From NCBI GenBank assembly GCA_026418315.1, contig JAOABO010000104.1, positions 1 to 6,406 on the forward strand: a DNA stretch of 6,406 nucleotides, given 5' to 3'. The position numbers and the translations under genes were made by a program. The notes under the pieces are model-generated. The model saw only the letters and a program-made list of their open reading frames with translations. It did not search any database and was not told the origin of the DNA. Shown here piece after piece: positions 1 to 6,406 of the stretch. The stretch is from Bacteroidia bacterium (GTDB taxonomy: Bacteria; Bacteroidota; Bacteroidia; B-17B0; Aurantibacillaceae). Position 1 is the first letter of the stretch; every line of letters starts with the position of its first letter.

Positions 1-1147
1 CTTTATAGGATTTTGGATAATACACACAATATCCATCAATTGTAAAAAAACCATTGTATTGCAACACCGCCGGTGAAAACAAAGGATAGGCCGGATTAGG
101 ATCTGTTAGTGCCGCTACCCGGTACTGATGCTTTTGTAATTGATACCGATGCTGTATCAGCGTGTCTATTCTGTGAAATAATTCAGTATCAAAATACGAT
201 TGATAAGTAATAGGAATGGTTTTATTTTTAATATTATTAGCAAACGGAGATTCCAATGCACGATAGGTATTGAAGTTTAAGGTCTTACCTGTTGTAAACA
301 ATAAATAAGCATTGAATAAGAATAAAAAATTAACTATGAATAGTTTAGCTCTTGCATTAATGCTACTTATATATACCCCTATAGAAAAAAGGATGATTAA
401 CCATAAAACAGGATTCAACACATAAAACCGAAATGTAAAGCCCTGAATCAATCTGAATAAAAAAGAAGGCGTTATTTTTTGCAAAACATACAAAATCTGC
501 GACGACAAAGGATATAAGTAAGCAAATACAACAGTTAAAAACAACAAACTAAATACGGTAAAAAAATATTTTTTTTGATGGAATAAAAAAGTCATGAATA
601 AAACAAGTAAAGTGATTAATAATAATAAAGGATAATGCCTAGAAACAGAGTCACTGTATGAATAAAAATAAAACTCATGATTGTTTAGTATAGATTGAAT
701 ACTACTGCTTATCCACGACCCAATACTGGGGTAAGTTTGATTAAAAAAATGACGATGGCTTTCAAATCCTTGAATAGAAGAATATATCACTCTGTACTCT
801 GTTATTATACAAAGTGCTGTAAAAACAGCTAAAGCCACAAAAAAATGAGTATGAAATTTTTTATTACGAATTAAATAATACAAAAACATACCACTTAATA
901 GTAAAATAACAAAAGCATTTGAAAAAATGAAATAAGAATAAAAAGGATACAACAAAATAATCATCGCATCTCTCCACTTGAGTGTTTTATTAAGCACATT
1001 CAAAAAGGCATTCAAAATAAGGAGCATACCTGCTATACTCAAACCTCCAAATGGCCAAAAAGGTAACAATGCAAAGTATAATGCAGAATAATTAACTACT
1101 GCATTTAACTCTGATATATTCAGGTGAGTATAATTAAAAAAATTCAT
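1..1147 (-). CDS. DUF6044-like multi-pass membrane protein, N-terminally truncated, partial at window edge
   Basis: The reading frame is open from the ATG at 1147 down to base 1 (382 codons and one base) and continues beyond the window. A TAG (1150-1148) directly precedes the ATG, so the frame cannot start further upstream. Residues about 16-50 read as the middle of the DUF6044/YkoS-like family (FALLPFWPFGGLSIAG, then a PFYS segment at 68-71). Next come an EYR...SHR motif (117-132), several hydrophobic segments up to about 285, and a polar C-terminal region with QYNGFFTIDGY (363-373) and YPKSYK at the edge. That order matches the middle and C-terminus of the family as I remember it. The N-terminal transmembrane helix and acidic HDNLD loop expected before residue 16 are absent; the upstream neighbour carries them. 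It is probably translationally coupled to that gene. Function is unknown; a GT-C/YfhO-like membrane enzyme is an inference. It may be a pseudogene half or part of a fused protein. Confidence 0.75.
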   Translation of the reverse strand, partial: MNFFNYTHLNISELNAVVNYSALYFALLPFWPFGGLSIAGMLLILNAFLNVLNKTLKWRDAMIILLYPFYSYFIFSNAFVILLLSGMFLYYLIRNKKFHTHFFVALAVFTALCIITEYRVIYSSIQGFESHRHFFNQTYPSIGSWISSSIQSILNNHEFYFYSYSDSVSRHYPLLLLITLLVLFMTFLFHQKKYFFTVFSLLFLTVVFAYLYPLSSQILYVLQKITPSFLFRLIQGFTFRFYVLNPVLWLIILFSIGVYISSINARAKLFIVNFLFLFNAYLLFTTGKTLNFNTYRALESPFANNIKNKTIPITYQSYFDTELFHRIDTLIQHRYQLQKHQYRVAALTDPNPAYPLFSPAVLQYNGFFTIDGYCVYYPKSYK

Positions 1148-1150
1148 CTA
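1134..1150 (-). other. Stop/start overlap with a seven-T run joining the two membrane genes
   Basis: On the minus strand the upstream gene ends GAT GAA TTT TTT TAA, and the downstream ATG (1147-1145) sits inside its last codons, giving a 14-bp overlap. The reading frames differ by one base. Removing a single T from the T7 run (1142-1136) would fuse both into one frame (…YLDEFFNYTHLNISEL…). Three readings are possible: coupled reinitiation, +1 slippage on the T run, or a real or artefactual one-base indel. No Shine-Dalgarno sequence is visible before the ATG. Confidence 0.7.
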
Positions 1151-2393
1151 AATAAAAATAATCCGGATTATTAACCTCTGGTTTACCAAGATGAACGATT
1201 TGTTTTACAAAATCTTTAATCGTATGATTGTATTTAATAGTTACACCCAATGCTACAAAAACAATCAAATATAAAGTAATTATTAAAGTCCGAAAGTGCT
1301 GTTTATCAAAATTCCTCAGAAACAATTGTACTACACACAATATCAACAACACACTGAAGGTAGGTAACAAAAAAGCAAAACGACTTAAGTCAAAAAAATT
1401 GAAATGACGAAAAATAAAATTTAATTTTTCATATTTTGAAACGGCACTTATTGCAATACAAAACAACATGGCACCAAAAATTAAAAATACAATTTGTCTC
1501 TCTTTTTTATTGACAGAAAGTTTTTTGGTATAATAAAAGATGAGCATTGCCAACAATAAAAACCATCCGACATAATTCAAGGAACGTGCCTGATAATCAC
1601 CCCACCAAAAAAACTCCCACATTTTCTTAGCTACCTGCACAGCAGTCAGTTTATTTAAATTAAACTCATATCTGTGCGATTGAAAATGCTCTATCAACAA
1701 TGCACTCAATAATCTGTATTCCACTATTACATACCCTATTATCAATAACAATAACACTCTTAAAATATCTTTATTCACCTTCTTGTTTTTTATCGCATCT
1801 GTTATCCAAAACAGTCCAATAAAAAACATCCAGAAAAAGCCCGTATGTGTTAATCGCGATACAAAAGGAAATACAAAAACAATACCATTATCCCACCATT
1901 GATGTTCATGCCTGTATATTCTCAAAATACTTAGTAAAAATAATGGCGCTGCAGCAATGCCTAATCCTAAATTCAACAAATGCTGTTCCTGCTGATAAGC
2001 AAATGTAATGGCCAATAAAAATAACCATATATGTAACCACACATTACTCTCTATCCATTGTTTTAAAAAATATTTTCCCAAAAGATAAATACTTATAAAA
2101 GCCACCACATGCACAAGTACCATATTAATAATAACCGCTTTATACGGATGAAAAAAATAAAACAACCAAATAGGATAATAAAACTGACTATCAAATACCA
2201 ATCTTGGCAATCCACCCATCATTTCAGGAATAATAGTATCATTGGAAGCAAAAAGATATTGACTTCTGGCAGCCAGCATATATCTTACCACGTCAATATC
2301 TAAATTATCATGCACATTTACAAACACATGAGGAAAAAACCCAGTGTAAGGAAGAACAAGTAATATCAGTAAAAACAAAAGTATCAATCGCAT
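1134..2393 (-). CDS. DUF6044-like multi-pass membrane protein lacking the C-terminal domain
   Basis: This 419-residue protein is mostly hydrophobic, with about ten membrane segments, including 2-20, 73-109, 118-133, 142-158, 184-200, 211-230, 273-288, 300-317, 339-359 and 368-386. The first helix is followed by an extracytoplasmic-type loop with HDNLD (28-32) and MMGGLPR (58-64), which I recognise as the N-terminal signature of the DUF6044/YkoS-like family. A VEYRLL...SHR motif (224-241) and FDLSRFAFLLP (334-344) correspond to EYR...SHR and FTFRFYVLNP in the next gene, so the two are paralogous. The protein ends at NPDYFYLDEFF, about where the neighbour's polar C-terminal domain begins (SYFDTELFHRI), so roughly 100 C-terminal residues appear to be missing. 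The start at 2393 follows an in-frame TAG seven codons upstream and gives a good signal anchor. The biochemical role is unknown. An acidic loop after helix 1 is typical of GT-C-fold glycosyltransferases, but that is inference. Confidence 0.8.
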   Translation of the reverse strand: MRLILLFLLILLVLPYTGFFPHVFVNVHDNLDIDVVRYMLAARSQYLFASNDTIIPEMMGGLPRLVFDSQFYYPIWLFYFFHPYKAVIINMVLVHVVAFISIYLLGKYFLKQWIESNVWLHIWLFLLAITFAYQQEQHLLNLGLGIAAAPLFLLSILRIYRHEHQWWDNGIVFVFPFVSRLTHTGFFWMFFIGLFWITDAIKNKKVNKDILRVLLLLIIGYVIVEYRLLSALLIEHFQSHRYEFNLNKLTAVQVAKKMWEFFWWGDYQARSLNYVGWFLLLAMLIFYYTKKLSVNKKERQIVFLIFGAMLFCIAISAVSKYEKLNFIFRHFNFFDLSRFAFLLPTFSVLLILCVVQLFLRNFDKQHFRTLIITLYLIVFVALGVTIKYNHTIKDFVKQIVHLGKPEVNNPDYFYLDEFF

Positions 2394-2435
2394 GTTGAGA
2401 TATTTTTTCTATCTAAATTATTTAAATAACCCACC

Positions 2436-2464
2436 ATAGTGTTTTGCCTTAATAGTATCACTAT
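2436..2464. repeat. 6-bp inverted repeat ATAGTG / CACTAT
   Basis: ATAGTG (2436-2441) and CACTAT (2459-2464) form a perfect dyad with a 17-nt spacer. A second ATAGT at 2452-2456 pairs with the same right arm (ACTAT, 2460-2464) around ATC. It abuts the 7-bp dyad at 2464-2484. The arms are short and may be chance in this AT-rich stretch. Confidence 0.25.
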
Positions 2465-2469
2465 ATTTG
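2443..2469 (+). promoter_or_regulatory. Candidate Bacteroidota-type promoter for the polA unit
   Basis: TATATTTG at 2462-2469 fits the Bacteroidota primary sigma factor -7 consensus TAnnTTTG, and a TTTG at 2443-2446 could serve as the -33 element. The 15-bp spacer is shorter than the usual 19 or so, which weakens the call. If used, transcription would begin near 2476 and leave a leader of about 160 nt before polA. Confidence 0.3.
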
Positions 2470-2484
2470 CTTCAATTGCAAATA
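2464..2484. repeat. 7-bp inverted repeat overlapping the candidate promoter
   Basis: TATTTGC (2464-2470) and GCAAATA (2478-2484) are perfect inverted arms around a 7-nt centre. The left arm overlaps the candidate -7 element, a position suited to an operator or a leader hairpin. There is no T-run immediately after it on the plus strand, so it does not look like a terminator. Regulatory use is inference. Confidence 0.4.
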
Positions 2485-2635
2485 AAGTAAATTTTTATCA
2501 CAGATATTTTTAAAACCATTTTGTATGCTCAACATTTTACAGAAGATTAAAAACATCTTTTATCTTACTTCCAATATATTTTCACTAAATTTCAGCATAA
2601 AAATTACTTAATTGTACTAATACAAAATTTCTGAT

Positions 2636-5437
2636 ATGCTCACTACTCCTGCCGAAAAAAAAATTTTTTTAATAGATGCCATGGCATTGATTTATCGCTC
2701 TTATTTTGCATTTATTCGCTCTCCTCTCATAAATTCCAAAGGACTGAATACCTCTGCTGCTTTTGGATTTACAAACTCTTTGCTGAATGTATTAAAAGAT
2801 GAACAACCCTCTCACATAGCCATTGCATTTGACACCCACGCCCCCACAGAAAGACATATTCAATACAAAGAATACAAGGCACAAAGACAAGAAACACCCG
2901 AAGACATTATTAAAAATTTACCCTACATTCATCAGATTATAGATGGCCTCAACATTCATTCTATTGTATTAGACGGCTACGAAGCAGACGACATCATTGG
3001 CACAATGGCCATCCAGCTCTCCAAAAAAGGATTTACCGTTTATATCATGTCTGCTGATAAGGATTATGGACAATTATTGAATGAACACATTTTCATTTAC
3101 AAGCCCGGCAAGAGCGGAAGCGATTCTGAAATTTTGGATGCAAATAAAGTATGCGAAAAATGGCAAATACAACAACCCCGTCAGGTCATAGATATTTTAG
3201 GACTGATGGGCGATACTTCTGATAATATACCGGGTGTACCCGGCATTGGTGAAAAAACAGCGGCTCAACTTATCCATCAGTTTGGAAGCATAGAAGACAT
3301 TTATTTGAACATTGACCATGTAAAAGGAAAATTAAAAGACAAATTGATAGAACACAAAGAGCAGGCCTTTTTATCCAAGCATTTAGCCACTATCAATACC
3401 AATGTTCCGTTATCTTATTCCGTTGATGAATTAAAAGTACAAAGCATCAATAAAGAAAAACTTTTGCAGGTATTCAAAGAGTTAGAATTTAAAAAATTGG
3501 CTGTTCAGGTTTTAGAATGGGGAAACAACTTACCCTCCCCTTCTTTGTTTGAAAATCCTGATACCACAAAAGCAAACCATTCTACATCTACTCACATTGA
3601 AAATGAACTAACCGATTTAAAAACCATTCAGGATATTCCTCATCATTATTACATTATTAAAAGCACCCATGACGAAGAGTTTCATAATCTATTAAAACAA
3701 CTTCATCAACACTCTACATTTGCTTTTGATACTGAAACCACACAGCTTAATCCTCTGCTGGCTCGTCTGGTAGGCATGTCCTTTGCTTGTCAACCCCACA
3801 CGGCTTACTATATCCATTTGTATAACAATCCTGAAAGTGAAAAAATATTACAGCAACTACTTCCCATTTTTCATGATAAACATAAAACATTAATTGGACA
3901 AAACATCAAATACGATTATCATATACTAAAAAATCACGATATTGAAATTCAATGTAATTTGTGGGATACCATGGTAGCGCATTTTCTTATGAACCCGGAT
4001 GACAATAAACACAACCTCCATCATCTTTCTGAAACATATTTAAAATACTCGCCTATTAAAATAGATACCTTAATCGGAAGCAAAAAAGATGGACAACTCA
4101 GCATGAGTATATTAGAAGGTAGTGAAATTAAGGACTACGCAGCTGAAGATGCCGATGTAGCATTACAACTGAAACAAATTTTTGAAAAACAACTCAAAGA
4201 AACAGACACTGTCCATGTTTTTGAAACCATTGAAATGCCCTTGATACCCGTGCTTGCCGATATGGAAAGAACAGGAATAACACTGGACACAAAATTTTTA
4301 CATCAACTATCCGTTCAAATAGACCATCAATTAAAATTCATTGAAAAAGAAATTTATCAATTAGCGGGAACCCAATTCAATATTGCCTCGCCCAAACAGG
4401 TAGGAGAAATTTTATTTGATGTATTAAAAATTGCAGAAGCCCCCAAAAAAACCCGCACAGGTCAATATGCTACCAGTGAAGATGTTTTAATTAAATTAAA
4501 AGATAAACATTACATTGTCCAAAAAATTCTAGAATTCAGAGAATTGAGTAAATTAAAAACTACCTATGTAGATGCCTTACCCAAAATGATAAATCCATAT
4601 ACCAAACGATTACATACTACCTTTAATCAAACCGTAGCAGCAACAGGCAGATTAAGCAGCGATAATCCCAACCTTCAAAATATTCCCATTCGCTCAGAAC
4701 TGGGACAATCTGTTCGCAAAGCATTTATTGTAACAGATGAAAATCATCTATTGTTAAGCGCAGATTATTCACAAATAGAATTAAGAATTGTAGCATCATT
4801 AAGCAATGACGAATCTATGTTACACGCCTTTCGTCATCATAAAGATATTCATATTTCTACAGCCGCTAAAATATATAATGTCAGCGAATCTGAAGTAACA
4901 AAGGAAATGCGACATAAAGCCAAAAGCGTGAACTTTGGAATTATATACGGACAAGGAGCATTTGGATTAGCAGAATCTCTCGGCATATCCAGAACCGAAG
5001 CCAAAAATCTTATTCAAAACTACTTTGAAAAATATCCCAAAATAAAACAATTGATGGATGATCTCATTCAAAGCGCACGAAAACACGGTTATACTACCAC
5101 CTTATCGGGCAGAAAAAGATGGATACCCGATATTCACTCAGCCAATGCCAATGTACGCGCCAATGCCGAACGAATTGCGATCAATACCCCCATTCAGGGA
5201 ACTGCCGCCGATATGATTAAAATTGCTATGATTAACATTCATCGCCAAATAAAAAAACACCACCTTAAAACCAAAATGTTACTACAAATACATGACGAAT
5301 TACTCTTTGAAGTTCCAAAACCCGAATTAGAAGAAATCAAACATATAGTAGAAAAAGAAATGCAGAATGCTATTCCTTTAAAGGTGCCTGTAGTAGTAAA
5401 CATCGGTGTAGGCAATAATTGGCTGGATGCTCATTAA
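2636..5437 (+). CDS. polA: DNA polymerase I (5'-nuclease, 3'-5' exonuclease, polymerase)
   Basis: Cytoplasmic repair polymerase that fills gaps and removes RNA primers. At 933 residues it is full length (E. coli 928). Residues about 8-295 are the 5'-nuclease/FEN domain with FLIDAMALIYRSYFAF (11-26), GYEADDIIG (114-122), SADKDYGQLL (139-148) and the helix-hairpin-helix DTSDNIPGVPGIGEKTAA (193-210). A variable linker follows (about 297-335). The proofreading domain is intact: D365 and E367 in FDTET, D427 in GQNIKYDYHIL, Y501 and D505 in YAAEDADV. The polymerase domain has motif A with D710 (SADYSQIELR), the O-helix residues R759, K763, F767 and Y771, and motif C HDE with D887 and E888. F767 matches the Phe that disfavours dideoxynucleotides. 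A TAA 15 nt upstream leaves the ATG at 2636 as the first start in frame. No Shine-Dalgarno sequence is visible. It leads a probable operon with nadK, 17 bp downstream. Confidence 0.98.
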   Translation: MLTTPAEKKIFLIDAMALIYRSYFAFIRSPLINSKGLNTSAAFGFTNSLLNVLKDEQPSHIAIAFDTHAPTERHIQYKEYKAQRQETPEDIIKNLPYIHQIIDGLNIHSIVLDGYEADDIIGTMAIQLSKKGFTVYIMSADKDYGQLLNEHIFIYKPGKSGSDSEILDANKVCEKWQIQQPRQVIDILGLMGDTSDNIPGVPGIGEKTAAQLIHQFGSIEDIYLNIDHVKGKLKDKLIEHKEQAFLSKHLATINTNVPLSYSVDELKVQSINKEKLLQVFKELEFKKLAVQVLEWGNNLPSPSLFENPDTTKANHSTSTHIENELTDLKTIQDIPHHYYIIKSTHDEEFHNLLKQLHQHSTFAFDTETTQLNPLLARLVGMSFACQPHTAYYIHLYNNPESEKILQQLLPIFHDKHKTLIGQNIKYDYHILKNHDIEIQCNLWDTMVAHFLMNPDDNKHNLHHLSETYLKYSPIKIDTLIGSKKDGQLSMSILEGSEIKDYAAEDADVALQLKQIFEKQLKETDTVHVFETIEMPLIPVLADMERTGITLDTKFLHQLSVQIDHQLKFIEKEIYQLAGTQFNIASPKQVGEILFDVLKIAEAPKKTRTGQYATSEDVLIKLKDKHYIVQKILEFRELSKLKTTYVDALPKMINPYTKRLHTTFNQTVAATGRLSSDNPNLQNIPIRSELGQSVRKAFIVTDENHLLLSADYSQIELRIVASLSNDESMLHAFRHHKDIHISTAAKIYNVSESEVTKEMRHKAKSVNFGIIYGQGAFGLAESLGISRTEAKNLIQNYFEKYPKIKQLMDDLIQSARKHGYTTTLSGRKRWIPDIHSANANVRANAERIAINTPIQGTAADMIKIAMINIHRQIKKHHLKTKMLLQIHDELLFEVPKPELEEIKHIVEKEMQNAIPLKVPVVVNIGVGNNWLDAH

Positions 5438-5454
5438 ACATTAAAATTCAATAT

Positions 5455-6345
5455 ATGAATATTGCTTTGTATGCAAGAAATACCAATGCTAACCCACCTG
5501 AATATATTTCTATTATATACAACATACTCAAACAACATCAGTCCCAACTTTATTTATACGCCCCTTTTTATCATTATCTCCAAAGCACATTCAACTTTTC
5601 ACTAAACATTCCAACCCTGCAAAACTCAGATGATTTAAATCAACAACACATTGATTTGCTTGTCAGTTTGGGCGGCGATGGTACTTTGCTTGAAACTGTA
5701 TCTCTTGTTCAAAAACTGCCTGTACCCGTATTAGGTATCAACACAGGTAAACTTGGTTTTTTAACCTATGATGTGAATCAAAATATAGAAGAAGCGCTTT
5801 CGTTGATTCTTAAAAAGCAATATATCATTGAAAAAAGAAGTTTGTTAGAATTGGTTTATCCTACACTTCAGGTTGGAAAAATTAATTATGCTCTGAATGA
5901 AATTGTTATTCACAAAACCGACTCGGCATCTATGCTGTACATTGATATTTTCATAGATGACAATTATCTTACTACCATCTTTGCTAATGGCGTTATTGTT
6001 TCTACACCTACCGGTTCTACCGCTTATTCTTTGAGCTGTGGCGGACCTATTTTAGAACCTTCCATCAATGCCATGATTATTACACCTATAGCGTCCCATT
6101 CATTAAATGCACGACCTATCGTTATTTCAGACCAACACACTTTATCATTCAAGGTTTCAGGAAGAAACCCCGAATATACCCTTGCTTTAGATGCCAAAAC
6201 CTATCAAATGTCTTCTGCCTCAAAAGACGAGCCCATTAAAATTATCCGTGCCAGCCATCAGTTTCATTTAGCTGTGCCTCATCCCTACCATTTTTTCAAT
6301 TCTTTAAAAAACAAATTGTACTGGAGCAGCGATAAAAGAATATAA
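5455..6345 (+). CDS. nadK: NAD kinase (ATP-dependent NAD+ phosphorylation)
   Basis: The 296-residue cytoplasmic enzyme makes NADP+ from NAD+ and ATP, and its length is normal for bacterial NadK. Diagnostic motifs are LGGDGTLLE (72-80, the GGDGT phosphate-binding and catalytic loop), LGINTGKLGFL (93-103), ALNEIVI (146-152, the NE pair that contacts NAD) and the glycine-rich GVIVSTPTGSTAYSLSCGGP (179-198), followed by NARPIV (218-223). A conserved DG or DS pair near the C-terminus is DA here (LALDAKTY, 243-250), a position that varies in the family. I chose the ATG at 5455 because MNIALYAR matches the usual NadK N-terminus (first beta strand). An in-frame ATG at 5419 would add 12 atypical residues and overlap polA. 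The gene follows polA by 17 bp and overlaps the next start by one base, so cotranscription is likely. Confidence 0.97.
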   Translation: MNIALYARNTNANPPEYISIIYNILKQHQSQLYLYAPFYHYLQSTFNFSLNIPTLQNSDDLNQQHIDLLVSLGGDGTLLETVSLVQKLPVPVLGINTGKLGFLTYDVNQNIEEALSLILKKQYIIEKRSLLELVYPTLQVGKINYALNEIVIHKTDSASMLYIDIFIDDNYLTTIFANGVIVSTPTGSTAYSLSCGGPILEPSINAMIITPIASHSLNARPIVISDQHTLSFKVSGRNPEYTLALDAKTYQMSSASKDEPIKIIRASHQFHLAVPHPYHFFNSLKNKLYWSSDKRI

Positions 6346-6406
6346 TGAATACCGAAGAAGAAAAAAAATACCATGCTATACTCAAAAGCATAGAACGATA
6401 TGTTTC
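6345..6406 (+). CDS. Start of an unidentified gene, cut by the window edge
   Basis: An ATG at 6345-6347 overlaps the nadK stop codon (TAATG) and opens 20 codons, plus two bases, to the edge. The visible peptide is MNTEEEKKYHAILKSIERYV, highly charged and probably helical. It has no signal peptide or recognisable motif and is too short to identify. The one-base stop/start overlap and same-strand arrangement support a real, translationally coupled third gene of the polA-nadK unit. Confidence 0.6.
   Translation, partial: MNTEEEKKYHAILKSIERYV

Larger units (their letters stand above)
2394..2635. other. Divergent intergenic region between the membrane gene and polA
   Basis: The 242 bp are very AT-rich and contain no convincing coding frame or RNA gene. 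They must hold the promoters of both divergent units. Visible structure includes a perfect 12-bp AT-only palindrome (TTATTTAAATAA, 2418-2429) just upstream of the membrane gene start, two dyads at 2436-2484, and one candidate promoter element facing polA. I could not find a TAnnTTTG element facing the membrane genes. In AT-rich DNA short palindromes also arise by chance. Confidence 0.7.

Noticed and set aside
2109..2303. 64-codon plus-strand ORF
   Set aside because: It lies wholly antisense to the N-terminal part of the well-supported membrane gene, has no recognisable motif, and reads as low-complexity lysine/isoleucine/asparagine sequence typical of a shadow frame.
2540..2566. Possible hairpin AAGAT / ATCTT before polA
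   Set aside because: Only five paired bases, all but one A-T, in very AT-rich DNA, with no following T-run suited to a terminator.
5419..5454. Upstream in-frame ATG for nadK giving 12 extra residues
   Set aside because: The extension overlaps the polA 3' end and adds MAGCSLNIKIQY, which does not fit the usual NadK start. MNIALYAR at 5455 does.
1..6406. Search for mobile elements, CRISPR arrays, tRNA genes or defence genes
   Set aside because: I saw no transposase or integrase motifs, regularly spaced direct repeats, or tRNA-like structures. The genes present are housekeeping genes or family membrane proteins.

Overview
The window looks like chromosomal DNA from a member of the Bacteroidota, possibly a Chitinophagales-type lineage. 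The evidence is the AT-rich composition, the absence of clear Shine-Dalgarno sequences before starts, a possible Bacteroidota-type promoter element (TAnnTTTG) upstream of polA, and the style of the PolA N-terminus and the NadK. This placement rests on recognition only; no search was run.

The layout is divergent around a 242-bp intergenic region (2394-2635). To the left, on the minus strand, lie two consecutive multi-pass membrane protein genes. The upstream one (1134-2393) is complete as an ORF. The second (1147 leftwards) runs off the left edge and overlaps the first by 14 bp. Both resemble the DUF6044 (YkoS-like, probably GT-C/YfhO-like) membrane family, but in complementary ways. The first has the N-terminal acidic loop motif HDNLD and the middle of the family but stops where the C-terminal domain should begin. 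The second begins in the middle of the family and has the C-terminal domain with its NGFFTIDGY motif, but lacks the N-terminus. They look like the product of a deletion between two tandem paralogs, with a run of seven T residues at the junction putting the halves in different frames.

To the right, on the plus strand, lie a full-length polA (DNA polymerase I with 5'-nuclease, intact proofreading exonuclease and polymerase motifs), nadK (NAD kinase) 17 bp later, and the first 20 codons of an unidentified gene whose start overlaps the nadK stop (TAATG). The tight spacing suggests one transcription unit. PolA and NadK are ordinary housekeeping enzymes in DNA repair/replication and NADP synthesis; nothing in the sequence links them functionally to the membrane genes.

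I see no tRNA, rRNA, CRISPR array, insertion sequence or phage gene. The most noteworthy part is the split/fused membrane gene pair. The rest is ordinary, and I do not see evidence of a novel defence or other undescribed system.
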